Positions 15,459-27,536 are shown, numbered from the stretch's first letter. The stretch is 64,000 nt of DNA from Candidatus Planktophila dulcis (GCF_002288225.1 NZ_CP016777.1:1116001-1180000), one strand, 5' to 3'. A program made the numbers and translations. The notes: generated by a model from the letters alone, not told the origin.

Positions 15459-16370
15459 GTGGTTAAGAACCGGAGCGAGTATTCGCTGGGGCTTCTCTTT
15501 GGCGTCAGCGCATATATTTTGTGGGGGCTCTTCCCTTTGTATTGGCCGCTCCTAGAGCCAGCTAATCCATGGGAGATTGTTGCCCACCGCGCCGTGTGGA
15601 CATTGGTCTTCTGCGCAATTGTTCTCGCTATCTCCAAGCAAATTCATTCCACGATCGCAATCCTTAAGAGCCCCAAGAAAGTTATTGGCTTACTTGCAAC
15701 AACAATCCTCATCTCCATCAACTGGATTACTTACATCTGGGCAACGAATAATGGACATGTTGTAGAGGCTGCCCTTGGTTACTACATCAATCCGCTCATC
15801 ATTATTTCATTCGGAGTAATTCTCCTTCGAGAGAAGATGCGTCCTTTGCAGTGGCTCGCAGTTGGTATTGCAGCAATTGGCGTTGGCATCCTTACCTACG
15901 ATTATGGACGTCTTCCCTGGGTTGCTATCTCACTCGCCCTCTCATGGGGCACATATGGCCTTGTGAAGAAGAAGTTAGATCTTGGCGCACTCGATGGACT
16001 CGCAATTGAAACCTTGATATCCCTTATCCCCTATGGCTTCTATCTTCTCTATCTCGGCAACAATGGCACAGGACAGTTTGGCCATAACTCCCTTCTCACA
16101 GTGCTTCTTATCAGCGCAGGTGCAATCACTGCTATTCCACTCTTACTCTTTAACGGCTCAACTACTCGCCTGCCCTATAGCACCATCGGATTGCTGCAAT
16201 ACATCACTCCAACGATTCAATTCTCTATCGGTGTGTGGTTGCGCCATGAAGATATGCCGACTGCGCGATGGATTGGTTTTATCGTGATCTGGTTTGCTCT
16301 AGCTGCGTTAGCTACTGATCTAGTGCGATCAAGCAGAACGGTCGACAATAGCGTCGCACAAGGAAAATAG
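15459..16370 (+). CDS. rarD: RarD-like EamA-family permease
   Basis: 303 aa with a GTG start directly after the yajQ stop. It has ten predicted membrane segments in two EamA repeats. The N-terminal GVSAYILWGLFPLYWPLLEP and VAHRAVWTLVF are characteristic of RarD, as is LPYSTIGLLQYITPTIQF near the end. RarD proteins belong to the drug/metabolite transporter superfamily; the substrate is unknown. The last 42 bases overlap, tail to tail, the polyprenyl synthase gene on the other strand. Confidence 0.88.
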   Translation: MVKNRSEYSLGLLFGVSAYILWGLFPLYWPLLEPANPWEIVAHRAVWTLVFCAIVLAISKQIHSTIAILKSPKKVIGLLATTILISINWITYIWATNNGHVVEAALGYYINPLIIISFGVILLREKMRPLQWLAVGIAAIGVGILTYDYGRLPWVAISLALSWGTYGLVKKKLDLGALDGLAIETLISLIPYGFYLLYLGNNGTGQFGHNSLLTVLLISAGAITAIPLLLFNGSTTRLPYSTIGLLQYITPTIQFSIGVWLRHEDMPTARWIGFIVIWFALAALATDLVRSSRTVDNSVAQGK

Positions 16371-17318
16371 AGCACCTGTCACATCGTTAACAGGTAGTGG
16401 TCCAAGAGCTGCGCGAGCATCACGTGCAATATTCTGCAGTTGACCGCGCGATTCATCGAGTGCGCTATGTCCTCGCAGAGTTGTGAGAACCTGCGCTACA
16501 ACTTTCTCATCCTTGATCGGGGCTTTGAGTAGCTTGATGAGTTCGCGATCTTCGGCCCGTGTAGATTTCATGACATTAAGAGTCACAAGAGTTGGAACTC
16601 CTTCACGCAGATCAGTGCCTGGGGTCTTTCCAGATTGGTGAGATTCACTTGCAATATCAATAACATCATCTGCTAATTGGAATGCAATACCTACTTTTTC
16701 ACCGAAGACTGTGAGAGTCTCTTTAATATCTGCAGGAGCACCTGAGACCATCGCACCGAATCGTGCGCTTGCTGCAATCAGTGATCCTGTCTTATCTGCA
16801 ACAACTTGCAGATAATGATCAAGGGCATCCTCCCCATTTTGCGGTCCTTGCGTCTCCATAATCTGGCCAATGACAAGACGTTCAAAAGTTGATGCCTGCA
16901 GGCGAACTGCTTCAGGTCCGATATCTGCAAGGAGTGCTGAGACCTTTGCAAAGAGGTAATCCCCGGTGAGAATGGCAACGGTGTTGCCCCAGCGACTATT
17001 TGCGCTCTCCACTCCACGACGAAGCTTTGCTTCATCCATCACATCATCGTGATAGAGAGTTGCAACGTGTGTAAGTTCGCAGACAACTGCTGATTCAACA
17101 ATGCCAGACTTATTCTTATCTCCATAGTGAGATGCAAGAAGAGTTAACAACGGCCTCAGGCGCTTGCCACCTGCTGCAACGAGGTGGCGCGAAGTCTCCT
17201 CCACCAGCGGGTAATCACCCTGAATATGGCTAAGGAGAAGGCTTTCAACTTTAGCCATACCCTCTTTAAGCTCTGCCTCTAGCTCAGGGGCTAAACCAGG
17301 TATTCCGAATTTAGACAT
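16329..17318 (-). CDS. Polyprenyl (heptaprenyl/octaprenyl-type) diphosphate synthase
   Basis: 329 aa, all-alpha trans-prenyltransferase. The first Asp-rich motif is DDVMD (91-95) with the following LRRG, and the second is DDVID (217-221). GGKRLRP (50-56) binds isopentenyl diphosphate. It makes the long isoprenoid tail attached to menaquinone by MenA; chain length cannot be set by eye. It is the last gene of the nuo operon, overlapping nuoN by one base (TAATG), which ties quinone supply to complex I. It is an orthologue candidate of mycobacterial GrcC, which is also near men genes. Confidence 0.93.
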   Translation of the reverse strand: MSKFGIPGLAPELEAELKEGMAKVESLLLSHIQGDYPLVEETSRHLVAAGGKRLRPLLTLLASHYGDKNKSGIVESAVVCELTHVATLYHDDVMDEAKLRRGVESANSRWGNTVAILTGDYLFAKVSALLADIGPEAVRLQASTFERLVIGQIMETQGPQNGEDALDHYLQVVADKTGSLIAASARFGAMVSGAPADIKETLTVFGEKVGIAFQLADDVIDIASESHQSGKTPGTDLREGVPTLVTLNVMKSTRAEDRELIKLLKAPIKDEKVVAQVLTTLRGHSALDESRGQLQNIARDARAALGPLPVNDVTGALFSLCDAIVDRSA

Positions 17319-18835
17319 TATCGGATGAAGAAAGCTGTTGATGCAATGAAATCGATCAGAGGTGCGGGGAAGATACCGAGAATCAAGGTAATCACTGCCG
17401 CAACTGTAATCGTTATTGTTGTAAGGGCAGAAGGAATGACAACGCTGGTGCCATCTTCAACTGGATCCTTAAAGAACATCAAGACGATGACGCGGATATA
17501 GAAGAAGGCAGCTATTGCTGATGAGAGCACACCAGAAATCAAAATCCATGTGCTTCCTGATTCATAAGCACTTGAGAAGATGGAGAATTTTCCAATAAAG
17601 CCTGATGTAAGAGGAATGCCTGCAAAGGCTAAAAGGAAGAAGGAGAAGACTGAAGCAACTAATGGTGAGCGCTTACCAAGTCCACTCCAGCGATTGAGGT
17701 CTGTGACCTCACCCGATGAGTCGCGCACGAGAGTGACAACTCCAAATGCTCCAACGGTGGCGATGCCATAGGCGAAGAGATAGAAGATGGTGGCATCAAG
17801 ACCTGATTTGCTCAAGGCAATCACACCTGCAAGAAGGAAGCCTGCGTGAGCGATTGATGAGTAGGCAAGCATGCGCTTAACATCTCGTTGCGCAATTGCC
17901 ACTACTGATCCAATGACCATCGTGATTATTGCAATCAGAACAAGAGCTGGACTCCATTGCCACTGCGCATTGGCAAATGAGACATAGAAGATACGAAGGA
18001 TCGCACCGAATGCTGCAACCTTGGTAGCAGCTGCCATAAAGCCTGTAATTGCTGTTGGTGCACCTTGATAGACATCAGGTGACCATGCATGAAATGGCAC
18101 CGCACCGACTTTAAAGAGAAGACCCACAGAGATAAATGCAATGCCTAGAAGCAGGAATACATCATTTCCTGAGCCACCCACAACACTTGATTGAATTCCT
18201 GCAAATGTAATTGAGCCTGAGTATCCATAGAGATAAGCAGCGCCAAAGAGGAAGAATGCTGATGAGAATGCACCCAATAAGAAGTACTTCAGCGCAGCCT
18301 CTTGCGACATCAATCGGCGACGACGTGAAAGTCCTGCCATCAAATAGAGCGGTAATGAGAGCACTTCAAGGGCCACAAAGAGAGTGATTAAATCTGTGGA
18401 AACTGGGAAGAGCAGCATTCCAGCCACTGCAAAGAGTGTCAGCGGATAGACCTCAGTAACGCGTAGATCAAGCTGGAGCGATTCACGTTCTTCATGAGAA
18501 CCAGGAACTGCTGCAGGAAGAGCTGTGAAGTTCTCTTGATCTGCAATCAGAAATACCGAGAGTAGAGCAATCACTAAAATCGAAGCTTGAAGTAGAACAC
18601 CTGCACCATCAAATGCCACAGAACCCATTGCAGCATTTGCTGAAGATTGTGTGCGGACCTGCATCAGCGCTGCAAAGGATGAGACCAGTGTTGCAACTGT
18701 AATGAAGAGCTGTGAGCTATGGCGTGATGCACGAGGTGCAAATGCCTCAATAAGAACACCAATGAGTGCCCCACCGAGAACGATGAGCATCGGTGCAAGC
18801 TGTGCATAGTTAAGTACGGGAGCCGTGAATGACAT
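17318..18835 (-). CDS. nuoN: NADH-quinone oxidoreductase subunit N
   Basis: 505 aa, one of three antiporter-like membrane subunits of complex I. About 14 membrane segments are expected. The proton-channel region has LKYFLLGAFSSAFFLFGAAY and GAVPFHAWSPDVYQGAPT, with a conserved Lys in each (LKYF and FKVG). An insertion of about 40 residues after the second or third segment (around SHEERESLQLDLRVTEVYPL) is typical of actinobacterial NuoN. It starts one base after the nuoM stop region. Confidence 0.96.
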   Translation of the reverse strand: MSFTAPVLNYAQLAPMLIVLGGALIGVLIEAFAPRASRHSSQLFITVATLVSSFAALMQVRTQSSANAAMGSVAFDGAGVLLQASILVIALLSVFLIADQENFTALPAAVPGSHEERESLQLDLRVTEVYPLTLFAVAGMLLFPVSTDLITLFVALEVLSLPLYLMAGLSRRRRLMSQEAALKYFLLGAFSSAFFLFGAAYLYGYSGSITFAGIQSSVVGGSGNDVFLLLGIAFISVGLLFKVGAVPFHAWSPDVYQGAPTAITGFMAAATKVAAFGAILRIFYVSFANAQWQWSPALVLIAIITMVIGSVVAIAQRDVKRMLAYSSIAHAGFLLAGVIALSKSGLDATIFYLFAYGIATVGAFGVVTLVRDSSGEVTDLNRWSGLGKRSPLVASVFSFFLLAFAGIPLTSGFIGKFSIFSSAYESGSTWILISGVLSSAIAAFFYIRVIVLMFFKDPVEDGTSVVIPSALTTITITVAAVITLILGIFPAPLIDFIASTAFFIR

Positions 18836-20353
18836 TTACTTGCCTGCGCTCTCTGAAGGAACTGGATCAGTAAAACCTTGCTTCTCAAGCACATGTGCTG
18901 AAGCTGGGTTAATAACGTTGAGCAGCGGTGCTGGATAGAAGCCAAGAGCGATAATCACTGCAATCACAGGACCGATAGCAATCTTCTCGCGGAGGTTGAG
19001 GTCTGGAAGATTCTCATTTCCCGGAGTTGTCGGACCGTGCAGCGCTTTCTGCACTGGGATCAAGATGTAGAGAGCTGCAAGAACTATTCCGAAGGTAGCA
19101 ATAATTGCAGCTACTGGGTAGCGAGTGTATGTACCTACTAGAACGAGGAACTCGCTCACAAAGCTTGAGAGACCAGGTAGAGCGAGTGAAGACATTCCTG
19201 CAATAAAGAATGACCATGCCATCACTGGTGTAACGCGCTGTAATCCGCCGAAATCTGCAATTGTTGATGAACCGCGGCGAGAAATCATCCAGCCTGCAAC
19301 GAGGAAGAGAGCAGCTGTTGAGAAGCCGTGGTTGAACATATAGAGAGTTGCACCGCTATGGCCTTGCGTAGTCATTGCAAAGATTCCCATGGTGATAAAC
19401 CCGAAGTGTGATATTGATGTATAGGCAATCAATCTCTTGATATCGCGCGCTCCAATTGCAAGGAATGCGCCATACAAGATTGAGATCACAGCTAAGACCA
19501 TGATGACAGGAGTAAAGGTCTTAGAGGCATCAGGAAAGAGCGCAAGACAGAAACGAATCATTCCAAATGTTCCGACCTTGTCGAGAATGCCAAGGAGAAG
19601 AACAGATGTTCCTGGTGTTGCAGAAGCTGCCGCGTCAGGAAGCCATGTGTGTAGTGGCCAGAGAGGTGCCTTAATTGCGAATGCAATAAAGAATCCTAGG
19701 AACAGAAGGTTCTGAGTCGTAGAGCTCATATATTTATGCATCTCAGAGAGCTGGCCAATATCAAAGGTGTGGCCACCGTTAGCGCCTGAGATCACATAAA
19801 GCCCGATGATTGATGCGAGCATCAAGAGACCGCCAAAGAGGCTGTAGAGCAAGAATTTCACAGCAGCAGCTGCACGTTCTCCACTGCCATAACCACCGAT
19901 CAGGAAGTAGACAGGGATCAACATCGCTTCAAAGAATACGTAGAACAAGAAGACATCAGTTGCTGCAAAGACGCCGATCATCATTGTTTCAAGAACGAGA
20001 ATCAGAATATAGAAGACCTTGGCAGACCAGCGTCCACCTTCAGATTCATTCCAGCCAGCCAGGACCACAATCGGTGCCAAGAGGACCGACATAAGAATCA
20101 GAACGATTGAAAGCCCATCGACTCCAACTGCATAGTTGATACCAAAGGATGGAATCCATTGTGCAATCTGAACGAATTGGAATGCTGTGTTCTCTGAATC
20201 AAATTTTATCCAGGCCATGACGCCTGAGATGGCAACCAACAAGGTAGTACCAAGTGCTGCCTGCTTGATGCGAAGAACTTGATCTGTTGGGATAACCGCA
20301 ACGAGGAGTGAACCTAGTAGCGGCAATAACATCATGCTTGTCAGCGCGTTCAT
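18836..20353 (-). CDS. nuoM: NADH-quinone oxidoreductase subunit M
   Basis: 505 aa antiporter-like subunit. It has the expected [16 protein letters not shown] and [20 protein letters not shown] (with the conserved Glu of the channel), and [15 protein letters not shown] with the key Lys. It begins with an ATGA overlap with nuoL and ends next to nuoN. It contributes one proton pathway of the membrane arm. Confidence 0.97.
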   Translation of the reverse strand: MNALTSMMLLPLLGSLLVAVIPTDQVLRIKQAALGTTLLVAISGVMAWIKFDSENTAFQFVQIAQWIPSFGINYAVGVDGLSIVLILMSVLLAPIVVLAGWNESEGGRWSAKVFYILILVLETMMIGVFAATDVFLFYVFFEAMLIPVYFLIGGYGSGERAAAAVKFLLYSLFGGLLMLASIIGLYVISGANGGHTFDIGQLSEMHKYMSSTTQNLLFLGFFIAFAIKAPLWPLHTWLPDAAASATPGTSVLLLGILDKVGTFGMIRFCLALFPDASKTFTPVIMVLAVISILYGAFLAIGARDIKRLIAYTSISHFGFITMGIFAMTTQGHSGATLYMFNHGFSTAALFLVAGWMISRRGSSTIADFGGLQRVTPVMAWSFFIAGMSSLALPGLSSFVSEFLVLVGTYTRYPVAAIIATFGIVLAALYILIPVQKALHGPTTPGNENLPDLNLREKIAIGPVIAVIIALGFYPAPLLNVINPASAHVLEKQGFTDPVPSESAGK

Positions 20354-22251
20354 TGTGTGACCACCCAGATTCCAGCAATCAAGGCGACTGCACCGATAAG
20401 AATGAGCGCTGCATAACTGCGAGCGAACCCTGTCTGTGTCTTGCGTAAAGCCGCGCCAGCACCGAGTGCTGTGCGACCGACTCCACGTACAGCGCCATCA
20501 ACAACGCTCTCATCGCCCTTCACAAGCAGTGCTGTGAGAGCTTGTCCAGGACGCATAAAGACTGCTTCGTTAAATGAATCCTGCATCAAATCCTTACGGG
20601 CGATGCGAGTAAAGATTGAGACATCCTGTGGCGCAACAGAATCAACTTCTGCAAGCTGATACTTCACAATCGCAATTGCAACACCTATTGCTACGGCAAC
20701 GAGCGCCATGCCTGAGACAACAATCGGTTCAAAGAGGTGCTCTGTGCCATGTTCTTCACCATGCTCACCAAATACTGGGTTGAGCCAGTTGGCGAGAGCA
20801 TCTCCGCGAGTAAAGAGGAAACCTGTTGTTACAGATCCGATTGCAAGAATTGCCATAGGAAGCCACATAAGAATTGGTGACTCGTGAGGATGTTGATTCT
20901 CTTCCCAACGCGCTTTACTTGTAAAAGTAAGAACCATAACGCGAGTCATGTAGAAGGCAGTGATTGCAGCTCCTAGGAGTGCAGTTGAGCCAAGGAGAAT
21001 TCCCTTAATTCCACCTGCATTAAATGCAGTTTCAATAATGAGATCTTTTGAGTAGAAGCCAGCAAATGGTGGAACACCGATGATTGCAAGATAGCCAAGA
21101 CCAAAGGTAATGAATGTGATTGGCATGAATTTACGAAGCGCGCCATAGCGACGCATATCAACTTGATCATTCATGCCGTGCATGACAGAGCCTGCACCCA
21201 AGAACATGCCCGCTTTAAAGAATCCGTGTGTGAGCAAGTGCATGATGGCGAATGCATACCCTGCAGGACCAAGGCCTGCGCCAAGGATCATGTAACCAAT
21301 CTGTGACATCGTTGAAGCAGCAAGTGCTTTCTTGATGTCATCTTTTGCAGTACCGATGAAGGCACCGAATAACAAAGTAATTGCTCCCACGATCACAACA
21401 AGAAGTTGGGCAGTAGGCGCTGCATCAAAGATAAAGTTAGAGCGAATAATCAGATAAACACCAGCTGTCACCATTGTCGCTGCGTGGATCAGTGCTGAAA
21501 CCGGTGTTGGACCAGCCATCGCATCACCAAGCCATGCCTGCAATGGGAATTGTGCTGACTTTCCTGTTGCTGCAACGAGCAACATCACTCCGATAGCTGT
21601 GAGTGCTGCTTTGGATGCAGTATGTGATGCCTCTTCTACTCCGCTAAATGAGACCGTGCCAAGAGTTGCAAAGGCGATCATGATGGCAAAGGAGAGACCC
21701 ATATCGCCGATGCGGTTCATGACAAATGCCTTTTTGGAAGCAGTTGCATAGGCAGGCTTTTGATTCCAGAAACCGATCAAGAGATAAGAGGCAAGACCCA
21801 CGCCTTCCCATCCCACATAGAGGTTGAGATAGGAATCTCCGAGAACGAGCAGGAGCATCGCTGCAATAAAGAGGTTGAGATAGGCAAAGAAGCGTCGACG
21901 GTTTTGATCATGAGACATATAAGAAATTGAGTAGATATGAATCAGAGTTCCAACGCCGGTAATAAGAAGGATGAAACAGATCGAGAGCTGATCGAGCAAG
22001 AGCCCTGCATCAACATTAAATGTGCCGACGTTGATCCATGAGAAGAGCTTCTGACCTACTGCGCGCTCCTCCGTTGGACGAGAAAGCATCTGTGAGAGTT
22101 GGTAGAGACCGACTCCAAATGAACTCGCAGAGAGCGCTGTTGCAAGCAGGTGTCCCCACTTATCAGCACGACGTCCTGCAAGTAGAAGAATTGTTGCACC
22201 AAAGAGTGGAAGTGCAATCAGATAGACCAATGAAGTTGAAGTCGTCATCAC
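20350..22251 (-). CDS. nuoL: NADH-quinone oxidoreductase subunit L
   Basis: 633 aa, the largest antiporter-like subunit, with the long C-terminal lateral helix region. The core motif [18 protein letters not shown] is clear, with [15 protein letters not shown] and the lysine-containing [15 protein letters not shown] upstream. The start is either the GTG at 22251, sharing the G of the nuoK stop TAG, or the ATG three bases later; the two differ by one residue. Distal proton pump module of complex I. Confidence 0.97.
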   Translation of the reverse strand: MMTTSTSLVYLIALPLFGATILLLAGRRADKWGHLLATALSASSFGVGLYQLSQMLSRPTEERAVGQKLFSWINVGTFNVDAGLLLDQLSICFILLITGVGTLIHIYSISYMSHDQNRRRFFAYLNLFIAAMLLLVLGDSYLNLYVGWEGVGLASYLLIGFWNQKPAYATASKKAFVMNRIGDMGLSFAIMIAFATLGTVSFSGVEEASHTASKAALTAIGVMLLVAATGKSAQFPLQAWLGDAMAGPTPVSALIHAATMVTAGVYLIIRSNFIFDAAPTAQLLVVIVGAITLLFGAFIGTAKDDIKKALAASTMSQIGYMILGAGLGPAGYAFAIMHLLTHGFFKAGMFLGAGSVMHGMNDQVDMRRYGALRKFMPITFITFGLGYLAIIGVPPFAGFYSKDLIIETAFNAGGIKGILLGSTALLGAAITAFYMTRVMVLTFTSKARWEENQHPHESPILMWLPMAILAIGSVTTGFLFTRGDALANWLNPVFGEHGEEHGTEHLFEPIVVSGMALVAVAIGVAIAIVKYQLAEVDSVAPQDVSIFTRIARKDLMQDSFNEAVFMRPGQALTALLVKGDESVVDGAVRGVGRTALGAGAALRKTQTGFARSYAALILIGAVALIAGIWVVTQ

Positions 22252-22550
22252 TATCGCTTCAACAAACTAGCATCATCGATAGATGCTGATCGACGTGAGC
22301 GATAAATCGTCACGATAATGGCAAGACCCACTACTACTTCACAAGCTGCAACAACCATCGTGAAGAAGGCAACTACTTGTCCATCGAGTGTTCCATTAAT
22401 CCGAGAGAACGTTACAAATGAGAGGTTTGCAGCATTAAGCATGAGCTCAACACACATAAAGACAACGATTGCATTGCGGCGAACAACAACGCCCACTGCA
22501 CCAATGGTGAAGAGAATGGCTGAAACGTAGAGATAGTTATATGGATTCAT
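22251..22550 (-). CDS. nuoK: NADH-quinone oxidoreductase subunit K
   Basis: 99 aa with three membrane segments, the standard length for NuoK/ND4L. The conserved Glu is in [14 protein letters not shown], and the second is in the following segment ([12 protein letters not shown]). Both belong to the proton pathway linking the quinone site to the antiporter subunits. It abuts nuoJ with no gap. Confidence 0.97.
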   Translation of the reverse strand: MNPYNYLYVSAILFTIGAVGVVVRRNAIVVFMCVELMLNAANLSFVTFSRINGTLDGQVVAFFTMVVAACEVVVGLAIIVTIYRSRRSASIDDASLLKR

Positions 22551-23321
22551 TTACTTCTCCTCCGTCACAGTGTTATCGACTTCACCGAGTTCGAATTGAG
22601 CAGAATCCAACATATCTCCGCGCGCTTTAAGCGTTGCAGAGATTGAGTTAGGGGCAGCACTTCCATCAGGAAGTAGCGCTGGAACATCGACTGCATTGTG
22701 GCGAGCAAAGACACCTGGGTTAGGAAGCCCTGCTGCACTACCAAGGGAGGCGCCACGAAAGCGTGCGATCGCTTGTTCGCGTTGTGTAGCGCGTGGAACT
22801 GCGCGTTGGTGATGAGCTAAAACCATTGCACCGAGTGCTGCTGTGATCAGAAGTGAGGACACAACTTCAAATGGCCACACATACGTTGAGAAGAGAAGTT
22901 GAGCCAAACCTTGAACATTGCCTTCGCTATTTGCTGCTGTGAGTCCATATGCATCGTGGCCCAACTTTGCACGGCCAATCAACGAAACAAGTAATCCACC
23001 AAAGCCAAGGGCAGCTGTAATTGCAATTGGGCGAAGGCCAGGAATTGTTTCAGTCAATGAATCTGATGCATCAACACCGACCAACATAAGAATAAAGAGG
23101 AAGAGCATCATTACTGCGCCCGTATAGACAACAATCTGAACAATTCCGAGGAAGAGAGCATCTTGGGCAATATAGAAGATTGCAAGAGTAATCATGACCC
23201 ACGCTAAGAGAAGTGCTGAGTGGACAGCCTTCTTCACAAGGAGCATTCCAAGTGCTGCAACCACTGAAAGTGGAGCAAGGAACCAGAACATCACTGCTTC
23301 AGGAGTTTGAATCGTTAACAT
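22551..23321 (-). CDS. nuoJ: NADH-quinone oxidoreductase subunit J
   Basis: 256 aa. The first ~165 residues carry the five membrane segments of NuoJ/ND6, including IVQIVVYTGAVMMLFLFILM. The C-terminal ~90 residues are hydrophilic and charged, an extension seen in actinobacterial NuoJ and absent from E. coli (184 aa). It starts with a one-base overlap with nuoI. Confidence 0.95.
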   Translation of the reverse strand: MLTIQTPEAVMFWFLAPLSVVAALGMLLVKKAVHSALLLAWVMITLAIFYIAQDALFLGIVQIVVYTGAVMMLFLFILMLVGVDASDSLTETIPGLRPIAITAALGFGGLLVSLIGRAKLGHDAYGLTAANSEGNVQGLAQLLFSTYVWPFEVVSSLLITAALGAMVLAHHQRAVPRATQREQAIARFRGASLGSAAGLPNPGVFARHNAVDVPALLPDGSAAPNSISATLKARGDMLDSAQFELGEVDNTVTEEK

Positions 23322-23947
23322 TATTTCTCGCCCTGTGATGGATGAGCTTCCTTCACATCGCCGTTGTAATAATTGGTATCTGTCATCCCTGGATACATTG
23401 GATGGGGAGGTGCAAGCATTCCTTGACGAAGTGGAGCAAGGAGATCTTCCTTTTCGAAGATCAACTTCTCGCGCTTGTCATCTGCTAATTCGTATTCATT
23501 TGTCATAGTAAGTGCGCGAGTTGGGCATGCTTCAACACAGAGACCACAGAAGATGCAGCGAAGATAGTTAATTTGATAGACAGCACCGTGGCGCTCACCC
23601 GGTGACATTTGATTTCCAGGTGTGTTATTTCCACCCTCTACCAAGATTGCATCTGCAGGACATGCCCATGCACAGAGTTCGCAACCAATGCACTTCTCAA
23701 GACCATCTGGGTGGCGGTTAAGTTGATGACGGCCGTGGAATCGTGGGGCAGTTGGTGCCTTCACATCAGGGTATTGAACAGTTTGATTCTTCTTAAACAT
23801 TGTTGAGAAGGTGACCCAGAAACCCTTTGCTTGCTGTGCAAGAGATGCCGGTCCTGGTTGTTCGACCTCAGTAAATGGAACAGAGTTGATATCAGCCTGA
23901 CCTGAATTTCTCTTCTCAATATTTAGGTTCTCATTGAAGTCAGTCAT
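23321..23947 (-). CDS. nuoI: NADH-quinone oxidoreductase subunit I (two 4Fe-4S clusters)
   Basis: 208 aa. Two ferredoxin-type motifs are intact: Cys86/89/92/96 in [12 protein letters not shown] and Cys131/134/137/141 in [12 protein letters not shown]. They bind clusters N6a and N6b, which pass electrons from NuoG toward NuoB. The N-terminal ~40 residues form a hydrophilic leader before the membrane-contact helix ([10 protein letters not shown]). One-base overlap with nuoH. Confidence 0.97.
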   Translation of the reverse strand: MTDFNENLNIEKRNSGQADINSVPFTEVEQPGPASLAQQAKGFWVTFSTMFKKNQTVQYPDVKAPTAPRFHGRHQLNRHPDGLEKCIGCELCAWACPADAILVEGGNNTPGNQMSPGERHGAVYQINYLRCIFCGLCVEACPTRALTMTNEYELADDKREKLIFEKEDLLAPLRQGMLAPPHPMYPGMTDTNYYNGDVKEAHPSQGEK

Positions 23948-25176
23948 TACTTGCCTCCTGAGACGTTAATTGATTGCACATTAGGTAAAGATGGAACAGG
24001 GAAATCTGGAGCTTCACCGAGAGGAAGATCTGCACTGCGGACCTTCTCTTTATTGCGTTCAACAAGTGAGCTAATTGCCATCACGATAATGACGACACCT
24101 GCTGCAAAGGCAAGAATTGCAGAACGTGGAGCGCCCTCTTGCTGAAGAACGCGCAATGAAGCAACAATCAAGATCCAAATCAGTGAGACCGGAATCAAAA
24201 CTTTCCAGCCAAATTTCATGAACTGGTCATACCGAAGACGTGGAAGAGAACCTCGTAGCCACATAAAGATAAAGAAGAACAGGTTTACCTTGGCAAAGAA
24301 CCAGATGAGTGTGAACCAGCCACCAAGCCATTGCTCTGTAAAACCAAGGCCAGGAAGTGCGTGATAGCCACCAAGGAAGAGCGTTGTTGCAAGAGCTGAA
24401 ACCGCAATGATGTTCACATATTCAGCCAAGAAGAAGAGTGCAAACTTCAGTGATGAGTACTCAGTGTGGAAACCACCAACGAGCTCACCTTCAGCTTCTG
24501 CCAAGTCAAATGGTGCACGGTTTGTTTCACCGACCATAGAGATCACATAGATAACAAATGATGGGAAGAGAACGACAGCGTTCCAGATGTGCTGGTGCTG
24601 TGAGGCAACAATGTCTGATGTCGACATTGAACTTGCATAGATAAAGACTGCAACGAGTGAAAGCCCCATCGCTACTTCATATGAAATAACTTGTGCGCTA
24701 GAGCGCAGACCACCAAGAAGTGGATAGGTAGAACCTGATGACCACCCAGCGAGTACTACGCCATACACACCGATAGATGTGACTGCAAGGATGTAGAGAA
24801 CGCCAACAGGAAGATCGGTGAGTTGAAGCGCTGTCTTATGTCCAAAGAGATTTACAACGCCAGTCATCGGAATAACAGCAAAGGCCATAAAGCACATTGA
24901 TGTTGCAATGATTGGAGCAATGATGAAAACGACCTTATCTGCAGCTGCAGGGATGATGTCTTCCTTCAGTGCAAGTTTGACTCCATCAGAGAGTGATTGA
25001 AGAAGTCCTGCAGGACCAACGCGGTTAGGGCCTGTGCGCAGCTGCATCTTTGCAAGGACGCGACGCTCGGTCCAGACAGCCATCAACGTTGCAACTACAC
25101 AGATACCAAAGACCATTACTGCCTTAACCGCAATGATCCAACCTGGATCTGTTCCTAGAAGTTCTGCAGTTGTCAT
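23947..25176 (-). CDS. nuoH: NADH-quinone oxidoreductase subunit H
   Basis: 409 aa membrane subunit that forms much of the quinone cavity. Hallmarks are [19 protein letters not shown], the [21 protein letters not shown] loop split around the fifth segment, and [19 protein letters not shown] facing the quinone. The C-terminus has an extra hydrophilic tail of about 40 residues. It overlaps nuoG by four bases. Confidence 0.97.
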   Translation of the reverse strand: MTTAELLGTDPGWIIAVKAVMVFGICVVATLMAVWTERRVLAKMQLRTGPNRVGPAGLLQSLSDGVKLALKEDIIPAAADKVVFIIAPIIATSMCFMAFAVIPMTGVVNLFGHKTALQLTDLPVGVLYILAVTSIGVYGVVLAGWSSGSTYPLLGGLRSSAQVISYEVAMGLSLVAVFIYASSMSTSDIVASQHQHIWNAVVLFPSFVIYVISMVGETNRAPFDLAEAEGELVGGFHTEYSSLKFALFFLAEYVNIIAVSALATTLFLGGYHALPGLGFTEQWLGGWFTLIWFFAKVNLFFFIFMWLRGSLPRLRYDQFMKFGWKVLIPVSLIWILIVASLRVLQQEGAPRSAILAFAAGVVIIVMAISSLVERNKEKVRSADLPLGEAPDFPVPSLPNVQSINVSGGK

Positions 25177-27536
25177 GCCTTCACCACCGTTACTACATCG
25201 CCATGCACTGCATCGAGTGCGACAAGTGCTTGAGAAGCAAATGAATTACGTGGAATCCACACTGCATCTTCATGGATATCTTCAACAAGTACTGGAATTG
25301 TGATGGAGCCGTGTGCATTAGAGACGCGAACTTGCTGACCTGTTGCAACGCCGATTGATGCAGCGCGCTTAGGTGAAATCACTGCAACTGTTGGGCGGCG
25401 TGTGCCAGCTAAATTATCTTCACCTTTTTGTAAAGTTCCCATATCCAGCAAGCGACGCCATGATGAAAGAAGTGCATCATTTCCTGAAACAGATTTTGCA
25501 GTTCCAGAAGCCACAGGTGCGAGCTGAACACGAGAGCCATCCCATGAACCAAGTTGGTTAAATTCACGAGCAGATGAAGTCACAGTTCCAAGTGAGATTG
25601 GATTACCCAATGCATCTGCAAGCATGGAGAGAATACGAACATCGCTACGGTTATGAGAGTCTGCAACTGCTGAATCAAAGGCACGTGCGCGGCCTTCCCA
25701 ATTAAGGAAACTTCCGCTCTTTTCAGTAATGGCAGCAACTGGCAATACGACATCTGCAACAGCAGTTACCGAACTTGGTGCAATTTCGAGTGAGACAACA
25801 AATGACTTCTTAAGGGCTGCAATTGCTTCGCGAGAATGTGGAAGATCGTGTGCATCAACGCCGCCGACTACAACTGCATCAAGATCACCCGATGTCAGTG
25901 CATCAATGATTTGTGTGGATGTGCGACCTGGTGTTGCTGGAAGTGAATCAATTCCCCACGCAGCCGCGATATCAACGCGAGCTGCAGCATCTGCAACAGG
26001 GCGACCGCCCGGAAGAACGTTTCCGAGTGCGCCTGCCTCAAGTGCACCACGCTCGCCTGCGCGACGTGGAATATAGGCAATCTTTGCACCAGTCTTTGCA
26101 GCAAGGGCTGCAACTGCTGTGAAGAGCCCTGCACTTTCAGATGCGCGCTCTCCAACAAGAATTACTGACTTTGCTGTGAGTGCAAGTCCTGCAACTGCTG
26201 TGCTTTCAGCACCAGGGGCTACCTTGATGAATTCAGCTTTGAGCTTATCCATTGCAATTGAGCCCTTGGTAGCAACTGCTGAGACTTTAAGTCCGCGCTT
26301 TTTAAAGTTCTTATTCAGGCGCAAGAAGACGATGGGTGATTCTTCTTCAGGTTCGAAGGCAATGAGTGCAACATGATCTGCTGTATCGATATCGCGATAT
26401 GTAGTTGATGATCCTGCAACATGTGCTGCAAGGAAGTCGCGCTCTTCATCAGAGGTAACCCGAGCACGGTAATCAATATCGTTTGTGCCGAGTGCAATAC
26501 GTGCAAACTTTGAATATCCATAAGCATCTTCAGTTGTCACACGACCGCCTGTAAGAACTGCGGCACGCTTGCCCTTAAGACCAGCTGCTGCTGCAGCTAA
26601 CGCTTCAGGCCATGATGCTTGAACGAGTTCACCGGATGAGTTGCGAACAAGAGGATGTGTAAGGCGATCAAGGGAAGTCACATATTTAAATGCCCAGCGG
26701 CCCTTGTCGCAGTTCCACTCTTCATTGACAGATGGGTCATCCCCAGCAAGACGACGCAAAGTCTTTCCACGACGAACATCGGTGCGCATATCGCACCCTG
26801 ATGCACAGTGCTCACATGCAGATGGTGTTGAAACTAAATCGAATGGACGTGCACGGAATCGGTAAGAAGCACCGGTAAGTGCGCCCACTGGGCAAATCTG
26901 CACAGTATTTCCTGAGAAGTAAGATTTAAATGGATCGTTCTCATAAATTCCAACTTGCTGCAAAGCTCCACGTTCATTCAAAGTAATAAATGGGTCAGAT
27001 GCGATCTGTTCTGAGAAGCGCGTGCAACGAGCACACAGAACACAGCGTTCACGATCGAGAAGAACTGATGATGAAATATTGATTGGCTTCTCAAAGGTGC
27101 GCTTATAGCCATCTAGGCGTGCATCGGGACGACCATTGCTCATCGCCTGGTTCTGCAGCGGGCATTCCCCGCCCTTATCGCAGACTGGGCAATCAAGTGG
27201 GTGGTTACCAAGTAATAACTCCATCACACCTTTCTGCGCCTTATCGGCAACAGGTGATGTCAGCTGTGTTTTAACAATCATGTTGGGTTCAACTGGAATG
27301 GTGCAGGAAGCCTGTGGCTTTGGAAATGCGCGACCATTGATTTCAACATCGACTAGACATTGACGACATGCACCAACTGGATCAAGAAGTGGGTGATCGC
27401 AGAAACGTGGAATCTGAATTCCAAGCTTCTCTGCTGCACGAATAATCAGAGTTCCCTTGGGAACTGAAACTTCAAAACCATCAATGACAACGGTGATGAG
27501 TTCAACTGCAACTGCAGAATCTTGAGTTGTTGTCAT
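25173..27536 (-). CDS. nuoG: NADH-quinone oxidoreductase subunit G
   Basis: 787 aa from the ATG at 27536, which overlaps the nuoF stop (TAATG). An in-frame ATG at 27587 would add 17 residues inside nuoF and is rejected. It has a 2Fe-2S domain (Cys46/57/60/78), a His/Cys 4Fe-4S site (His112, Cys116/119/125), a 4Fe-4S site (Cys165/168/171/215) and a further four-Cys motif, CEHCASGC...C (241/244/248/276), the ligands of the off-pathway N7 cluster. The rest is a molybdopterin-oxidoreductase-like domain without obvious cofactor function. Confidence 0.97.
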   Translation of the reverse strand: MTTTQDSAVAVELITVVIDGFEVSVPKGTLIIRAAEKLGIQIPRFCDHPLLDPVGACRQCLVDVEINGRAFPKPQASCTIPVEPNMIVKTQLTSPVADKAQKGVMELLLGNHPLDCPVCDKGGECPLQNQAMSNGRPDARLDGYKRTFEKPINISSSVLLDRERCVLCARCTRFSEQIASDPFITLNERGALQQVGIYENDPFKSYFSGNTVQICPVGALTGASYRFRARPFDLVSTPSACEHCASGCDMRTDVRRGKTLRRLAGDDPSVNEEWNCDKGRWAFKYVTSLDRLTHPLVRNSSGELVQASWPEALAAAAAGLKGKRAAVLTGGRVTTEDAYGYSKFARIALGTNDIDYRARVTSDEERDFLAAHVAGSSTTYRDIDTADHVALIAFEPEEESPIVFLRLNKNFKKRGLKVSAVATKGSIAMDKLKAEFIKVAPGAESTAVAGLALTAKSVILVGERASESAGLFTAVAALAAKTGAKIAYIPRRAGERGALEAGALGNVLPGGRPVADAAARVDIAAAWGIDSLPATPGRTSTQIIDALTSGDLDAVVVGGVDAHDLPHSREAIAALKKSFVVSLEIAPSSVTAVADVVLPVAAITEKSGSFLNWEGRARAFDSAVADSHNRSDVRILSMLADALGNPISLGTVTSSAREFNQLGSWDGSRVQLAPVASGTAKSVSGNDALLSSWRRLLDMGTLQKGEDNLAGTRRPTVAVISPKRAASIGVATGQQVRVSNAHGSITIPVLVEDIHEDAVWIPRNSFASQALVALDAVHGDVVTVVKA

